A program made the translations under genes and the position numbers. Source: FEN-1219 sp963713355 (lineage in GTDB: Bacteria > Pseudomonadota > Gammaproteobacteria > Steroidobacterales > Rariloculaceae). Taken from it: a DNA stretch of 64,000 bases. Under the pieces are notes generated by a model, which was not told where the DNA came from, did no database searches, and worked only from the letters and a program-made list of their open reading frames with translations. How positions within the stretch are numbered: the stretch's first letter is position 1; every line of letters begins with the position of its first letter. Positions 24,632 to 33,905 of this stretch are shown here, in pieces. Location of the stretch: positions 124,001 to 188,000 of the forward strand of contig CAVQLK010000008.1 of the NCBI GenBank assembly GCA_963713355.1. Reading direction: 5' to 3'.

Positions 24632-26353
24632 ATGACAAGAGCGCCGAAGACGACAGTAGCTGAGCGCGCGGGCTGGCGCAGCGCCGTGCTGCTCCTCGGC
24701 TTCGCGCTCTGCGCCGTCGCGCTCGAGGGGCGCATTCTCTATCTACAGCTCGTCGACCGGGACTTTCTGGCCGAGCAGGCGAACGACCGTCACCTGCGTA
24801 CCGTACAGATCCCTGCACACCGCGGCTCGCTGCTCGACCGGTACGGCGATCCGCTCGCCGTGAGCACGCCCGTCGATACGATCTACGCGAACCCGAAGGA
24901 CCTCAAATCGTCGCTCGAGCGGCTCGGCGAGCTCGCCGCGGCGCTCGAGCAAGACGACGAGTGGCTCGCGCGGCACGTCACGAGCAACCTCGAACGCGAG
25001 TTCGTGTATCTCGCACGGCGAGTGTCGCCGGCGAAGGCGCAGCGTGTTCTCGATCTCGATCTGCCCGGTGTCGGCACGATCCGCGAGTACGGCCGTTACT
25101 ACCCGGCCGGCGAGGTCACGGGCCACGTCGTCGGCTTCACTGACGTCGACGACAAGGGCCAGGAAGGCCTCGAAGCTGCGTTCAACCACTGGCTCGAGGC
25201 CGAGGTCGGCAGCAAGCGCGTGATCCAGGATCGGCGCGGCCAAGTCATCAACGACGTCGAGCTGCTGCGTCAAGCGCGGCCTGGCCGTGATCTGCGTACG
25301 AGCATCGACTTGCGCTTGCAGTACCTCGCGTACCGCGAGCTCAAGGCCGTCGTAGACGACACCGGTGCGCGCTCGGGCTCCGTCGTCGTGCTCGACCCGC
25401 GCACGGGCGAAGTGCTCGCGATGGCGAACCAGCCGTCGTACAACCCGAACGATCGCTCGCAGTACGTGCCAGACAACTACCGTAACCGTGCCGCGACGGA
25501 CATATTCGAGCCCGGCTCGAGCTTCAAGCCGTTCGTCATGGCAGTGGCGCTCGAGACGGACGATTACGGCCCGCGCACGCCGATCGACACTTCCGGCGTG
25601 ATCTCGATCAGCAACTACGTCATCAAGGACCCCCAAGATCTCGGCCGCATCGACCTGATGACGGTGCTCGCGAAGTCGAGCAACGTCGGCGCCGCTCGCG
25701 TCGCGCTCACGATGGAGCGTCAAGCGATCTCGGATGTGCTGACGCGCTTCGGGATCGGCCGGCTCACGGACAGCGCGTTCCCGGGCGAGTCGGCGGGCTT
25801 GCTCGATGACCCCAAGCACTGGCGCACGATCAACCAGGCCACGCTGTCCTATGGATATGGAGTTGCCGTCACGGCGTTGCAGCTCGCTCGTGCTTACGCG
25901 GCGATCGCGGCCGATGGCGTCCTACGGCCCGTTTCGTTGCTGGCGCGCGATGAGCCGCCGCCGGGAGAGCGTGTGATCTCCGCCGAGACGGCTCGCGATC
26001 TAACCTCGATGCTCGAAGCCGTCGTCTCGGCGGACGGCACGGGCTACCGCGCGGCCGTCCGGAACTACCGCGTTGCCGGGAAGACCGGCACGACGCACAA
26101 AGCCGGCGTCGGCGGTTACGACGCGGAGCGGCACGGCGCGGTCTTCGGCGGCTTCGCTCCCGCAACGAATCCGCGCTTCGTCGTCGTCGTGATGCTCAAC
26201 GAGCCGCAAACCGCGGCTTACCACGGCGGCGAGATTGCGGCCCCGGTCTTTGCCAACATCGTCTCCGGTGCGCTGCGCGTGCATGCAGTGCCGCCCGATG
26301 CGCTGCCCGCGCCGCCTCCGACCGTGGTTGCGCAAGCGCAGGTGGGACGATGA
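24632..26353 (+). CDS. ftsI: Peptidoglycan D,D-transpeptidase FtsI (PBP3)
   Basis: A 573-residue class B penicillin-binding protein that crosslinks septal peptidoglycan. One N-terminal membrane anchor (about residues 16-32), a dimerisation domain beginning IPAHRGSLLDRYGDPLAVST, and a transpeptidase domain with the active-site SxxK at Ser296 (PGSSFKPF), the SSN motif (AKSSNVGAA) and KTGT (AGKTGTTHKAG). It works with FtsW, encoded 5 kb downstream in the same operon. It overlaps murE by 4 bases. Confidence 0.97.
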   Translation: MTRAPKTTVAERAGWRSAVLLLGFALCAVALEGRILYLQLVDRDFLAEQANDRHLRTVQIPAHRGSLLDRYGDPLAVSTPVDTIYANPKDLKSSLERLGELAAALEQDDEWLARHVTSNLEREFVYLARRVSPAKAQRVLDLDLPGVGTIREYGRYYPAGEVTGHVVGFTDVDDKGQEGLEAAFNHWLEAEVGSKRVIQDRRGQVINDVELLRQARPGRDLRTSIDLRLQYLAYRELKAVVDDTGARSGSVVVLDPRTGEVLAMANQPSYNPNDRSQYVPDNYRNRAATDIFEPGSSFKPFVMAVALETDDYGPRTPIDTSGVISISNYVIKDPQDLGRIDLMTVLAKSSNVGAARVALTMERQAISDVLTRFGIGRLTDSAFPGESAGLLDDPKHWRTINQATLSYGYGVAVTALQLARAYAAIAADGVLRPVSLLARDEPPPGERVISAETARDLTSMLEAVVSADGTGYRAAVRNYRVAGKTGTTHKAGVGGYDAERHGAVFGGFAPATNPRFVVVVMLNEPQTAAYHGGEIAAPVFANIVSGALRVHAVPPDALPAPPPTVVAQAQVGR

Positions 26354-27816
26354 TGGCGGCGCTCGCTCGGCAGGCACGCACGCTCGGCGATGTCCTCGGC
26401 GCCGGCGCGGGCCGCTACGCGCGCCTCGAGATCACTGATTTGACGCTCGACAGCCGCGCAGTGCGCCCCGGCGCCGCGTTCTTCGCGTTGCGCGGCGCCC
26501 GCGAGCACGGCCTCGCGTATGCTCGACAGGCACTCGATCGGGGCGCTGCCGTCGTGCTCTACGAGCCCGACTTGGGCGTAGGCGAGCCGCCGCAGCCGAG
26601 CGTCGCGGTGCCGAACCTACAAGCGCGGCTCGGCGAGCTCGCGCGGGCTTTCTACGCGGCGGCGGAGCCCACGATCGTCGGCGTCACGGGCACGAACGGC
26701 AAGACGACGGTCGCTTACTTGGTTGCGCAGGTGTTGAGCCAGCCGCGCTCGCCCTGCGCTTACGTCGGCACGTTGGGTTATGGCGTGCCGCCGGCGATCA
26801 CGGCGCATGGTTTGACGACGCCGGACTGCCTCACGTTGCACCGCGAGCTCGCGGAGCTTGGCGCGCCGCGTGCTGCACTGGAAGTCTCGTCGCACGCGCT
26901 GAAGCAAGAGCGCGTGGCCGGCCTCTCGTTCCATACGGCCGTGTTCACGAACCTGACGCGCGATCATCTCGACGAGCACGGCGATCTCGCAAGCTACGGT
27001 GCCGCGAAGCGCAAGCTGTTCACCGTGCCGGGCCTTTCGTACGCGGTGTTGAACGCGGATGACGCGTTTGCCGCGACGATTGCGGAACGCTTGCCGTCCG
27101 GCTGCACGCTCATACGTACGAGCTTGCGCAGCTCGACCGTCGAGCTGTCCGCACGCCTCAGGCGCTCGGGTCTAGAAGGAGTCGAGCTCGACGTGGCGGG
27201 CAAGTACGGCGCCGCGCGGCTCGAGTCGAAGCTCATCGGCGCGTTCAACGCCGAGAATCTGCTCTCGGCGCTCGGCGCGCTGCTCGCGCAAGGCCTGGCG
27301 TTGCCCGGGGCCTGCGCTGGTCTCGCCGCGGCGAAGCCCGCGCCGGGCCGCATGGAGGTTCTCGGCGGGCCGCCCGATAGGCCCTGGGTTGTCGTCGACT
27401 ACGCGCACACGCCGGATGCATTGGAGCGCGTGCTGAAGACGCTCGAAACCGCGGTGTCGGGCGAGCTCTGGTGCGTGTTCGGCTGTGGCGGCGATCGTGA
27501 TCGCGGCAAGCGACCGATGATGGGCGCCATCGCCGCGGACTTCGCCGACCGCATCGTGTTGACGGACGACAACCCTCGCAGCGAGGACCCCGATCGAATT
27601 ATCGACGACATCCGCGCAGGTATGGCCGAGCATCCGCGCGTCAGCGTCATCCACGATCGCCGCACGGCGCTGCAGACGGCCATCGAGCGCGCCCGTCCCG
27701 GCGACGTCGTGCTGGTCGCGGGAAAAGGCCATGAAGCGGAGCAGCTCGTCGGCACCGAGCGGCGAGTGTTCAGCGACCGCGCCGTCGCCGCAGAGATCCT
27801 CGGAGTCGCCGCATGA
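26350..27816 (+). CDS. murE: UDP-MurNAc-L-Ala-D-Glu:meso-diaminopimelate ligase
   Basis: A 488-residue Mur ligase adding the third stem-peptide residue. The P-loop GVTGTNGKTTVAYL, the LTTPDCLTLHRELAEL stretch and the DNPR motif (about residues 407-410, LTDDNPRSEDP) are present. DNPR identifies the meso-diaminopimelate enzyme of Gram-negative bacteria as opposed to the lysine type. Start and stop overlap the neighbours by 4 bases each. Confidence 0.97.
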   Translation: MMAALARQARTLGDVLGAGAGRYARLEITDLTLDSRAVRPGAAFFALRGAREHGLAYARQALDRGAAVVLYEPDLGVGEPPQPSVAVPNLQARLGELARAFYAAAEPTIVGVTGTNGKTTVAYLVAQVLSQPRSPCAYVGTLGYGVPPAITAHGLTTPDCLTLHRELAELGAPRAALEVSSHALKQERVAGLSFHTAVFTNLTRDHLDEHGDLASYGAAKRKLFTVPGLSYAVLNADDAFAATIAERLPSGCTLIRTSLRSSTVELSARLRRSGLEGVELDVAGKYGAARLESKLIGAFNAENLLSALGALLAQGLALPGACAGLAAAKPAPGRMEVLGGPPDRPWVVVDYAHTPDALERVLKTLETAVSGELWCVFGCGGDRDRGKRPMMGAIAADFADRIVLTDDNPRSEDPDRIIDDIRAGMAEHPRVSVIHDRRTALQTAIERARPGDVVLVAGKGHEAEQLVGTERRVFSDRAVAAEILGVAA

Positions 27817-29174
27817 TGGCCCGAACCTTGGCTGCAGTGGCGCGCGAAGTCCAAGGCCGGCTCGTCGGCGCCGATCAGCCGTTCGGCGGCGTGACGACGG
27901 ACACGCGTTCGCTCGGCGCGGGCTCGTTGTTCGTCGCGATTCCCGGCGACCGTTTCGACGGCAACGACTTCGTCGAGCAGGCGTTCGAGAAGCGCGCCGC
28001 CGGTGCGCTCGTCTCGCGGCTGGCGGCGTCGCCGTTGCCGCAAATCGAAGTTCGCGACTCGCGCCGCGCGCTCGGCGCGATGGCGCGTGCGTGGCGCGCC
28101 TCGTTCGGGATCCCTGTCGTCGCCGTGACGGGCAGCAGCGGCAAGACGACGGTCAAGGAGCTCACCGCCTCGATTCTGGGCGTGAGCCGCTCGGTTTGTG
28201 TGACGCAAGGCAATCTGAACAACGACATCGGCGTGCCGCTGACGTTGATGCGGCTCACGGCCGAGCACGACGCAGGAGTCATCGAGCTCGGCGCCAACCA
28301 CGCCGGCGAAATCGACTACCTCGCAAGCCTCGCGCAGCCGACGGTCGGCGTCATAACGAACGCGGCCGCGGCACACCTCGAAGGCTTCGGCTCGCTGCGC
28401 GGCGTCTGCTTCGCGAAAGGCGAGCTGCTCGATCACTTGCCGCGCGCCGGCACGGCCGTGCTGAATGCCGACGATCAGTTCCGCAGCGAATGGGTGGCGC
28501 GCTCGCGGTGCGAGTACACGGTCACATTCGGATTCGCGGTCGGGGCGGATTGCCGTGTGCTCGACGAGCCGCACTTCTTGGCGACCGGCTCGGAGTTCCG
28601 CATGCGGTTGCCGGACGGCGAGGAGGTCGACGTCTGGTTGCCGCTGCTCGGCCGCCAGAACGTAGCGAACGCGCTCGCGGCTGCGGCCGCCGCCCAGGCC
28701 GTCGGAGCCAGCACGGATGACATCGTCGCCGGCCTCGCGCGCGCAACTCCTGTGCGCGGCCGCCTACGCGCCGTCGCGGGCCGCAACGGCGCCACGATCA
28801 TCGACGACAGCTACAACGCCAATCCCGGCTCCGTGCACGCCGCCCTCGACCATCTCGCTCACTTGAGCGGCCGCCGCATTCTGGTGTTCGGCAACATGGC
28901 CGAGCTCGGCCCTACGGGGCCGGCATTGCACAAAGAAATCGGCGAGTACGCGCGCGGCCGTTGCGACGTCCTGTTAGCGATCGGTGACCTCGCGAGCGAA
29001 GCGACCGCCGCGTTTGGCACCGCCGGCCGCCCCGTTGCCGACATCGAAGCAGCGCGAGCAGCGCTCGAACCATTGCTCGCGAGCGACGTCACGGTCCTCG
29101 TCAAAGGCTCGCGCGTCATGGGACTCGAACGCCTCGTGAAAGCCCTCGAAATCGACACATCGAGAGCGACCTAG
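27813..29174 (+). CDS. murF: UDP-MurNAc-tripeptide:D-alanyl-D-alanine ligase
   Basis: A 453-residue MurF that adds D-Ala-D-Ala to complete UDP-MurNAc-pentapeptide. The P-loop VTGSSGKTTVKELTASIL, the NLNNDIGVPLTLMRL motif and DDSYNANPGSVHAAL are characteristic. The D-Ala-D-Ala substrate requires a Ddl ligase, which is not encoded in this cluster. It ends directly before the mraY ATG. Confidence 0.97.
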   Translation: MMARTLAAVAREVQGRLVGADQPFGGVTTDTRSLGAGSLFVAIPGDRFDGNDFVEQAFEKRAAGALVSRLAASPLPQIEVRDSRRALGAMARAWRASFGIPVVAVTGSSGKTTVKELTASILGVSRSVCVTQGNLNNDIGVPLTLMRLTAEHDAGVIELGANHAGEIDYLASLAQPTVGVITNAAAAHLEGFGSLRGVCFAKGELLDHLPRAGTAVLNADDQFRSEWVARSRCEYTVTFGFAVGADCRVLDEPHFLATGSEFRMRLPDGEEVDVWLPLLGRQNVANALAAAAAAQAVGASTDDIVAGLARATPVRGRLRAVAGRNGATIIDDSYNANPGSVHAALDHLAHLSGRRILVFGNMAELGPTGPALHKEIGEYARGRCDVLLAIGDLASEATAAFGTAGRPVADIEAARAALEPLLASDVTVLVKGSRVMGLERLVKALEIDTSRAT

Positions 29175-30263
29175 ATGCTGATCTACGCCTTCGACCATCT
29201 GACGGAGATCTACTCGGGCTTCAACGTCTTCAGCTACTTGACGATGCGCATGATCTTGGGCGCGCTGACGGCCCTCGTGCTGTCGTTCGCGTTCGGCCCG
29301 TACTTGATCCAGCGCCTCACGATGCAGCGCATCGGCCAACAAATTCGCCAGGTCGGTCCGGAGAGCCACTTTCCGAAGGCCGGCACACCGACGATGGGCG
29401 GCGCGTTGATCCTGCTCGCGATCGCCGTGAGCACGTTGCTCTGGGCGGATTTGAGCAACCGCTTCGTGCTGCTCGTGCTCGGCGGCACGCTGTACTTCGG
29501 CGTCATTGGCTTCGTCGACGACTACAAGAAAGTCGTCATGCGCAATTCGAAGGGACTGAGCGTGCGCGCGAAGCTCTTCTGGCAGACGATCGGAGGTTTC
29601 GGTCTCGCGATCTTGTTCTTCCTGACGGCGGAGAACCCGGCCGTCGAGCATTCGCTGCTGATCCCGTACATTCCGGGCATCAGCATCCCGCTCGGCGTAG
29701 TGGGATACGTGCTGTTCACGGCGCTCGTTATTGTCTGCGCAAGCAACGGCGTCAACTTGACCGACGGACTGGATGGCCTCGCGATCATGCCGGCCGTTCT
29801 CGTCGGCACGGCGCTCGGCATCTTCGCGTACGCGGCCGGCAACGTCGTCTTTTCCTCCTACCTCGGGATTCCGTACGTCGCGGGATCCGGCGAGCTCTTG
29901 GTTTTCTGTGCGGCCCTGGCTGGCGCCGGCTTGGGCTTCTTGTGGTTCAACACCTATCCCGCGCAAGTCTTCATGGGCGACATCGGTGCGTTAGCACTCG
30001 GTGCCGCCTTGGGGCTCGTTGCGGTGGCGGTGCGGCAAGAACTGGTGCTGTTCATCATGGGCGGAGTATTCGTCGTCGAATCCGTCTCAGTCATCATCCA
30101 GGTTGCCTCCTACAAGATGACCGGCCGGCGCATTTTTCGCATGGCGCCGCTACACCATCACTTCGAGCTCAAAGGTTGGCCCGAGCCGAAGGTGATCGTG
30201 CGCTTTTGGATCATCACCGTGATCTTGGTGCTGATCGGTTTAGCAAGTTTGAAGATCCGTTGA
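29175..30263 (+). CDS. mraY: Phospho-N-acetylmuramoyl-pentapeptide transferase
   Basis: A 362-residue polytopic membrane enzyme with about ten helices that makes lipid I from UDP-MurNAc-pentapeptide and undecaprenyl phosphate. The Asp-rich FVDDYKKVVMRNSKGLS, NGVNLTDGLDGLA and the cytoplasmic MAPLHHHFELKGWPE loop are present. The ATG at 29175 follows the murF stop with no gap. Confidence 0.98.
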   Translation: MLIYAFDHLTEIYSGFNVFSYLTMRMILGALTALVLSFAFGPYLIQRLTMQRIGQQIRQVGPESHFPKAGTPTMGGALILLAIAVSTLLWADLSNRFVLLVLGGTLYFGVIGFVDDYKKVVMRNSKGLSVRAKLFWQTIGGFGLAILFFLTAENPAVEHSLLIPYIPGISIPLGVVGYVLFTALVIVCASNGVNLTDGLDGLAIMPAVLVGTALGIFAYAAGNVVFSSYLGIPYVAGSGELLVFCAALAGAGLGFLWFNTYPAQVFMGDIGALALGAALGLVAVAVRQELVLFIMGGVFVVESVSVIIQVASYKMTGRRIFRMAPLHHHFELKGWPEPKVIVRFWIITVILVLIGLASLKIR

Positions 30264-30340
30264 TGGCAGCGACGGCGCTGATACTTCGGAGCTCACGTCG
30301 ACCACGGTATGACCTAGGGCCAGAACGAAAGGAATCGGCG

Positions 30341-31675
30341 GTGCGGAATGCCGCGGCGAAACACAGCTTGATCGTCGGGCTCGGTGCTACGGGCGCGGCG
30401 GTTGCGCGCTATTTGACGGCGCGCGGCGAACGAGTGCGCGTCGTCGACAGCCGCGCCGATCCGCCGGGGCTTGCGGAGCTGCGCGCGGCTCTGCCGGACG
30501 TCGACGTATCGCTCGAGACGCTCGACGAGCGCTGGCTCGACGGCGCGAGCCGGGTCCTGCTTTCGCCGGGATTGCCGTATGACTTGCCGCTCGCCGTCGA
30601 AGCGCGCCGCCGCGGGCTAGCCGTCATCGGTGACATCGAGCTGTTCGCGTACGCCGCGAGCGCCCCCGTCGTCGCAGTGACGGGCAGCAACGGCAAGAGC
30701 ACGGTGACCACGCTGGCGTCGAAGATCCTCGAGTCGCAGCGATTGCGTGCTCCGGCGGGCGGCAACCTCGGGCCGCCTGCGCTCGATTTGTTGCACGACG
30801 AAGCGGACGCGTACGTGCTCGAGATATCGAGCTTTCAGATGGAGACGACGGACAGCCTGGCGCCGCTCGCGGCGACGGTGCTCAACATTTCGGCCGATCA
30901 TCTCGACCGGCACGGCACGCTCGAGCTCTACGCCGAGCTCAAGGAGAAGCTGCTGCAGGCGGCCGAGCACGCGGTCGTGAACGCAGACGACCCGCTCGTC
31001 GCGGCGATGGGCGCGCGCCACGCTCGCGCGGTGCCGTTCTCCGTGCGCGCCGAGCTCGCGCGTGGATACTCGCTCGTAACGCTGCAGGGCGAGCGCTGGC
31101 TCGCCCGCGATCGCAAGCCGCTGCTGCGCTCGGCTGAGCTCGGGATCACGGGGACGCACAACGAGGCCAACGCGCTCGCGGCGCTCGCGCTGACCGAGCC
31201 GCTCACGACGAACATCGAGGCGGCGGTCGGCGTGCTGCGCACGTTCACGGGCTTGCCGCATCGTTGCCAGCGCGTCACGGAGCGCGCAGGCGTCACGTTC
31301 GTCGACGACTCGAAAGGCACGAACGTCGGCGCAACGCTTGCGGCGCTGAACGGGCTCTCGGGCCCGCTCGTGTTGATTGCCGGCGGTTTGAGCAAGGGGC
31401 AGGATTTGCGGCCGCTCGCCGCCGGCGCGCGCGGCAAGCTGCGAGCTGCCGTGCTGATCGGCGCGGCCGCCGCCGAGCTCGAGCGCGTTCTTTCGCCCGT
31501 CTGCGAGACCGTGCTAGCGAAAAGCATGGGCGATGCAGTCGCTCGTGCCGCGGCGCTCGCGCAGCGCGGCGATACGGTCTTGCTGTCTCCCGCGTGCGCG
31601 AGCCAGGACATGTTCCGCGACTATCGCGATCGCGGCGAGCAATTCGCGCGTGCCGCACTGGAGCTGCCGCTGTGA
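30341..31675 (+). CDS. murD: UDP-MurNAc-L-Ala:D-glutamate ligase
   Basis: A 444-residue MurD that adds D-glutamate. The N-terminal SLIVGLGATGAAVARYL, the P-loop VTGSNGKSTVTTL and the C-terminal LLSPACASQDMFRDYRDRGEQF are diagnostic. GTG 30341 is chosen, with AAGGAA 7 bases upstream. An ATG at 30263 overlapping the mraY stop would add 26 residues, but those codons (ATA, CTT, TCA, CGA, CTA) are unlike the rest of the window. The 77-base leader is therefore probably non-coding. Confidence 0.95.
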   Translation: MRNAAAKHSLIVGLGATGAAVARYLTARGERVRVVDSRADPPGLAELRAALPDVDVSLETLDERWLDGASRVLLSPGLPYDLPLAVEARRRGLAVIGDIELFAYAASAPVVAVTGSNGKSTVTTLASKILESQRLRAPAGGNLGPPALDLLHDEADAYVLEISSFQMETTDSLAPLAATVLNISADHLDRHGTLELYAELKEKLLQAAEHAVVNADDPLVAAMGARHARAVPFSVRAELARGYSLVTLQGERWLARDRKPLLRSAELGITGTHNEANALAALALTEPLTTNIEAAVGVLRTFTGLPHRCQRVTERAGVTFVDDSKGTNVGATLAALNGLSGPLVLIAGGLSKGQDLRPLAAGARGKLRAAVLIGAAAAELERVLSPVCETVLAKSMGDAVARAAALAQRGDTVLLSPACASQDMFRDYRDRGEQFARAALELPL

Positions 31676-32820
31676 GCGCCGTCGTCAAGCCGAACGCCGT
31701 AGCTTTCGACGCCGCGCTGGTCTGCGCCGTCGTGGCCTTGGCGGCGGTTGGGACCATCATGGTCACCTCGGCCTCCGTCTCGATCGTCGAGGGCGAGCCG
31801 CTGTACTACCTGTCCCGGCATCTCGGCGCGCTCGGCGTAGGGCTCGCCGCGCTCGCGCTCGTCGTCGCGGTGCCGACGGACCTCTGGTACCGGCTGAATT
31901 GGCTGCTCCTCGTCTTCGGTCTCGGATTGCTCGTCCTCGTGCTCGTGCCTGCGTTAGGCGACGCCGTCAACGGCAGTCGCCGCTGGCTGCTCGTAGGCCC
32001 CATCACGGTCCAAGCTTCGGAGCCGGCGCGTCTCTGCCTGCTGCTCTATCTCGCGAGTTATGCCGTGCGCCGCTCGACCGAGCTCGGAGCGAGCTTGAAC
32101 GGGTTGGTCAAGCCGCTGCTCGTCGTCGGAGCGGCCGCAGCGCTGCTGCTGCTCGAGCCTGACTTCGGCGCCACAGTCGTGCTCGGGGCCACAGCGCTGA
32201 CCGTGCTGTTCGTCGGTGGCGCGCGCCTGCGCGACCTCATGCTCGCGCTCGTCGTCGGCGGCGGCGTTCTGACGATCATCGCCTTCTCCGCGGATTATCG
32301 AGTCGTGCGGCTCATGTCGTTCCGCGATCCGTGGTCCGACGCGTTGGCGACCGGTTATCAGTTGACGCAGGCGCTGATGGCGATCGGCCGCGGCGAGTGG
32401 GGCGGCGTCGGCTTGGGCGAGAGCGTCCAGAAGCTTTTCTACTTGCCCGAGGCGCACACGGACTTCGTGTTCGCCGTTCTCGTCGAGGAGCTCGGCTTCG
32501 CGGGCGGTACGCTCGTGATCGCGCTGTTCTGCGTCATCGTCTACCGCGCGATCACGCTAGGCCGCGAAGCGCTGTCGAGCGGCATGCATTTCCAAGGCCT
32601 CGTCGCAACGGGCATCGGCGTCATGCTCGGCTTCGAAGCGTTCGTGAACATCGGCGTCAATTCGGGCCTTCTTCCGACGAAGGGCTTGCCGTTGCCGCTG
32701 ATCAGCTACGGCCGCGCGAGCACCGTCGTGACACTCGCAGCGCTCGGTTTCTTGCTTCGCATTCACCACGAGCTCTATGGCGGCCAGAAACGGCTCGTGC
32801 AGCGAGGCTACGTGCGATGA
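31672..32820 (+). CDS. ftsW: Septal peptidoglycan glycosyltransferase FtsW
   Basis: A 382-residue SEDS-family membrane protein with about ten helices. It polymerises glycan strands from lipid II at the septum with FtsI. The family markers FRDPWSDALATGYQLTQAL, LGESVQKLFYLPEAHTDFVF and the C-terminal GLLPTKGLPLPLISYG are clear. The GTG at 31672 overlaps the murD stop as GTGA. It ends in an ATGA overlap with murG. Confidence 0.97.
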   Translation: MSAVVKPNAVAFDAALVCAVVALAAVGTIMVTSASVSIVEGEPLYYLSRHLGALGVGLAALALVVAVPTDLWYRLNWLLLVFGLGLLVLVLVPALGDAVNGSRRWLLVGPITVQASEPARLCLLLYLASYAVRRSTELGASLNGLVKPLLVVGAAAALLLLEPDFGATVVLGATALTVLFVGGARLRDLMLALVVGGGVLTIIAFSADYRVVRLMSFRDPWSDALATGYQLTQALMAIGRGEWGGVGLGESVQKLFYLPEAHTDFVFAVLVEELGFAGGTLVIALFCVIVYRAITLGREALSSGMHFQGLVATGIGVMLGFEAFVNIGVNSGLLPTKGLPLPLISYGRASTVVTLAALGFLLRIHHELYGGQKRLVQRGYVR

Positions 32821-33905
32821 GCGGCGGACCCATCATGATCATGGCGGGTGGGACGGGCGGCCATGTATTTCCAGGACTGGCCGTCGCGGCGGAGCTCAGA
32901 GCGCGGCAGCGCGAAGTCGTCTGGCTCGGCACGCAGCGCGGCATCGAGGCACGGCTCGTGCCGCAGCATGGCATCGAGATCGAGTGGATCACGATCGCGG
33001 GCGTGCGCGGCCGCGGCGCTCTCGCGTGGTTCGCGGCGCCATTCCGAATCGGCAAAGCGGTGCTTCAAGCGCTCGGTGCGCTGCGTCGCCGCCGGCCCGC
33101 GGCCGTGCTCGGCATGGGCGGATTCGTCGCGGGTCCCGGCGGAGTCGCCGCGTGGCTCTCGCGTCTGCCTCTGGTCATTCACGAGCAGAACTCCGTCGCG
33201 GGCTCGACGAATCGCTGGCTGGCGCCGCTCGCCGAGCGCGTGCTCGAGGCGTTTCCCGGCAGCTTCCCGGCTCGAGCGCGCGCGGAGCTCGTCGGCAACC
33301 CCGTTCGCCGCTCATTGGCGCCGGCCGAGCCGCCGCGCTCGCGGCTGCTCGGGCGCAAAGCGTCGCGCCGGCGTGTGCTCGTCATCGGCGGAAGCCAGGG
33401 CGCACGGATCTTGAACGAGACGGTGCCGAAGGCGCTCGCCGAGCTCCCTCCGGGCGCACGTCCCGAGGTCTGGCACCAAGCCGGCCGCGGGCTCGCCGAC
33501 GCGCGTGCCGCGTACGCGGCTGCCCAAGTCGATGCACGCGTCGTCGAGTTCATCGATGACATGAGCGAAGCGTATCAATGGGCCGACCTCGTGATTGCGC
33601 GCGCGGGCGCCTTGACGGTCTCGGAGCTCGCGACGGTCGGCGTCGGCGCGATTCTCGTGCCGTTCGCTGCAGCGATCGACGACCATCAAACGCTGAACGC
33701 ACGTCACCTCGCGCGCGGCGGGGCGGCGCGCGTGATTTCCGAGCGAGAGCTGACGCCCGATGTTCTCGCGCGGTCTCTGACGGACTGCCTCGGCAACTTC
33801 GATGGTCTCGTGGCTAGCGCCGAGGCCGCACAAGCACAAGCGAAACACGCTGTCGCGGAGCGAATTGCAGAAGCCTGCGTCGCGGCAGCGGAGGCGCGCC
33901 GATGA
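32817..33905 (+). CDS. murG: UDP-GlcNAc:lipid I N-acetylglucosaminyltransferase
   Basis: A 362-residue GT28 glycosyltransferase that converts lipid I to lipid II at the cytoplasmic face. The GGTGGHVFPGLAVA loop, GMGGFVAGPGG, HEQNSVAGSTNRWL and the C-terminal VIARAGALTVSELATVG motifs are all present. ATG 32817 overlaps the ftsW stop as ATGA; the long open frame upstream is a shadow of ftsW. Confidence 0.97.
   Translation: MSGGPIMIMAGGTGGHVFPGLAVAAELRARQREVVWLGTQRGIEARLVPQHGIEIEWITIAGVRGRGALAWFAAPFRIGKAVLQALGALRRRRPAAVLGMGGFVAGPGGVAAWLSRLPLVIHEQNSVAGSTNRWLAPLAERVLEAFPGSFPARARAELVGNPVRRSLAPAEPPRSRLLGRKASRRRVLVIGGSQGARILNETVPKALAELPPGARPEVWHQAGRGLADARAAYAAAQVDARVVEFIDDMSEAYQWADLVIARAGALTVSELATVGVGAILVPFAAAIDDHQTLNARHLARGGAARVISERELTPDVLARSLTDCLGNFDGLVASAEAAQAQAKHAVAERIAEACVAAAEARR

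Noticed and set aside
30263..30340. ATG 30263 as the murD start, overlapping the mraY stop
   Set aside because: The added 26 codons are full of codons rare in this window and have no family similarity; GTG 30341 has a good ribosome-binding site.
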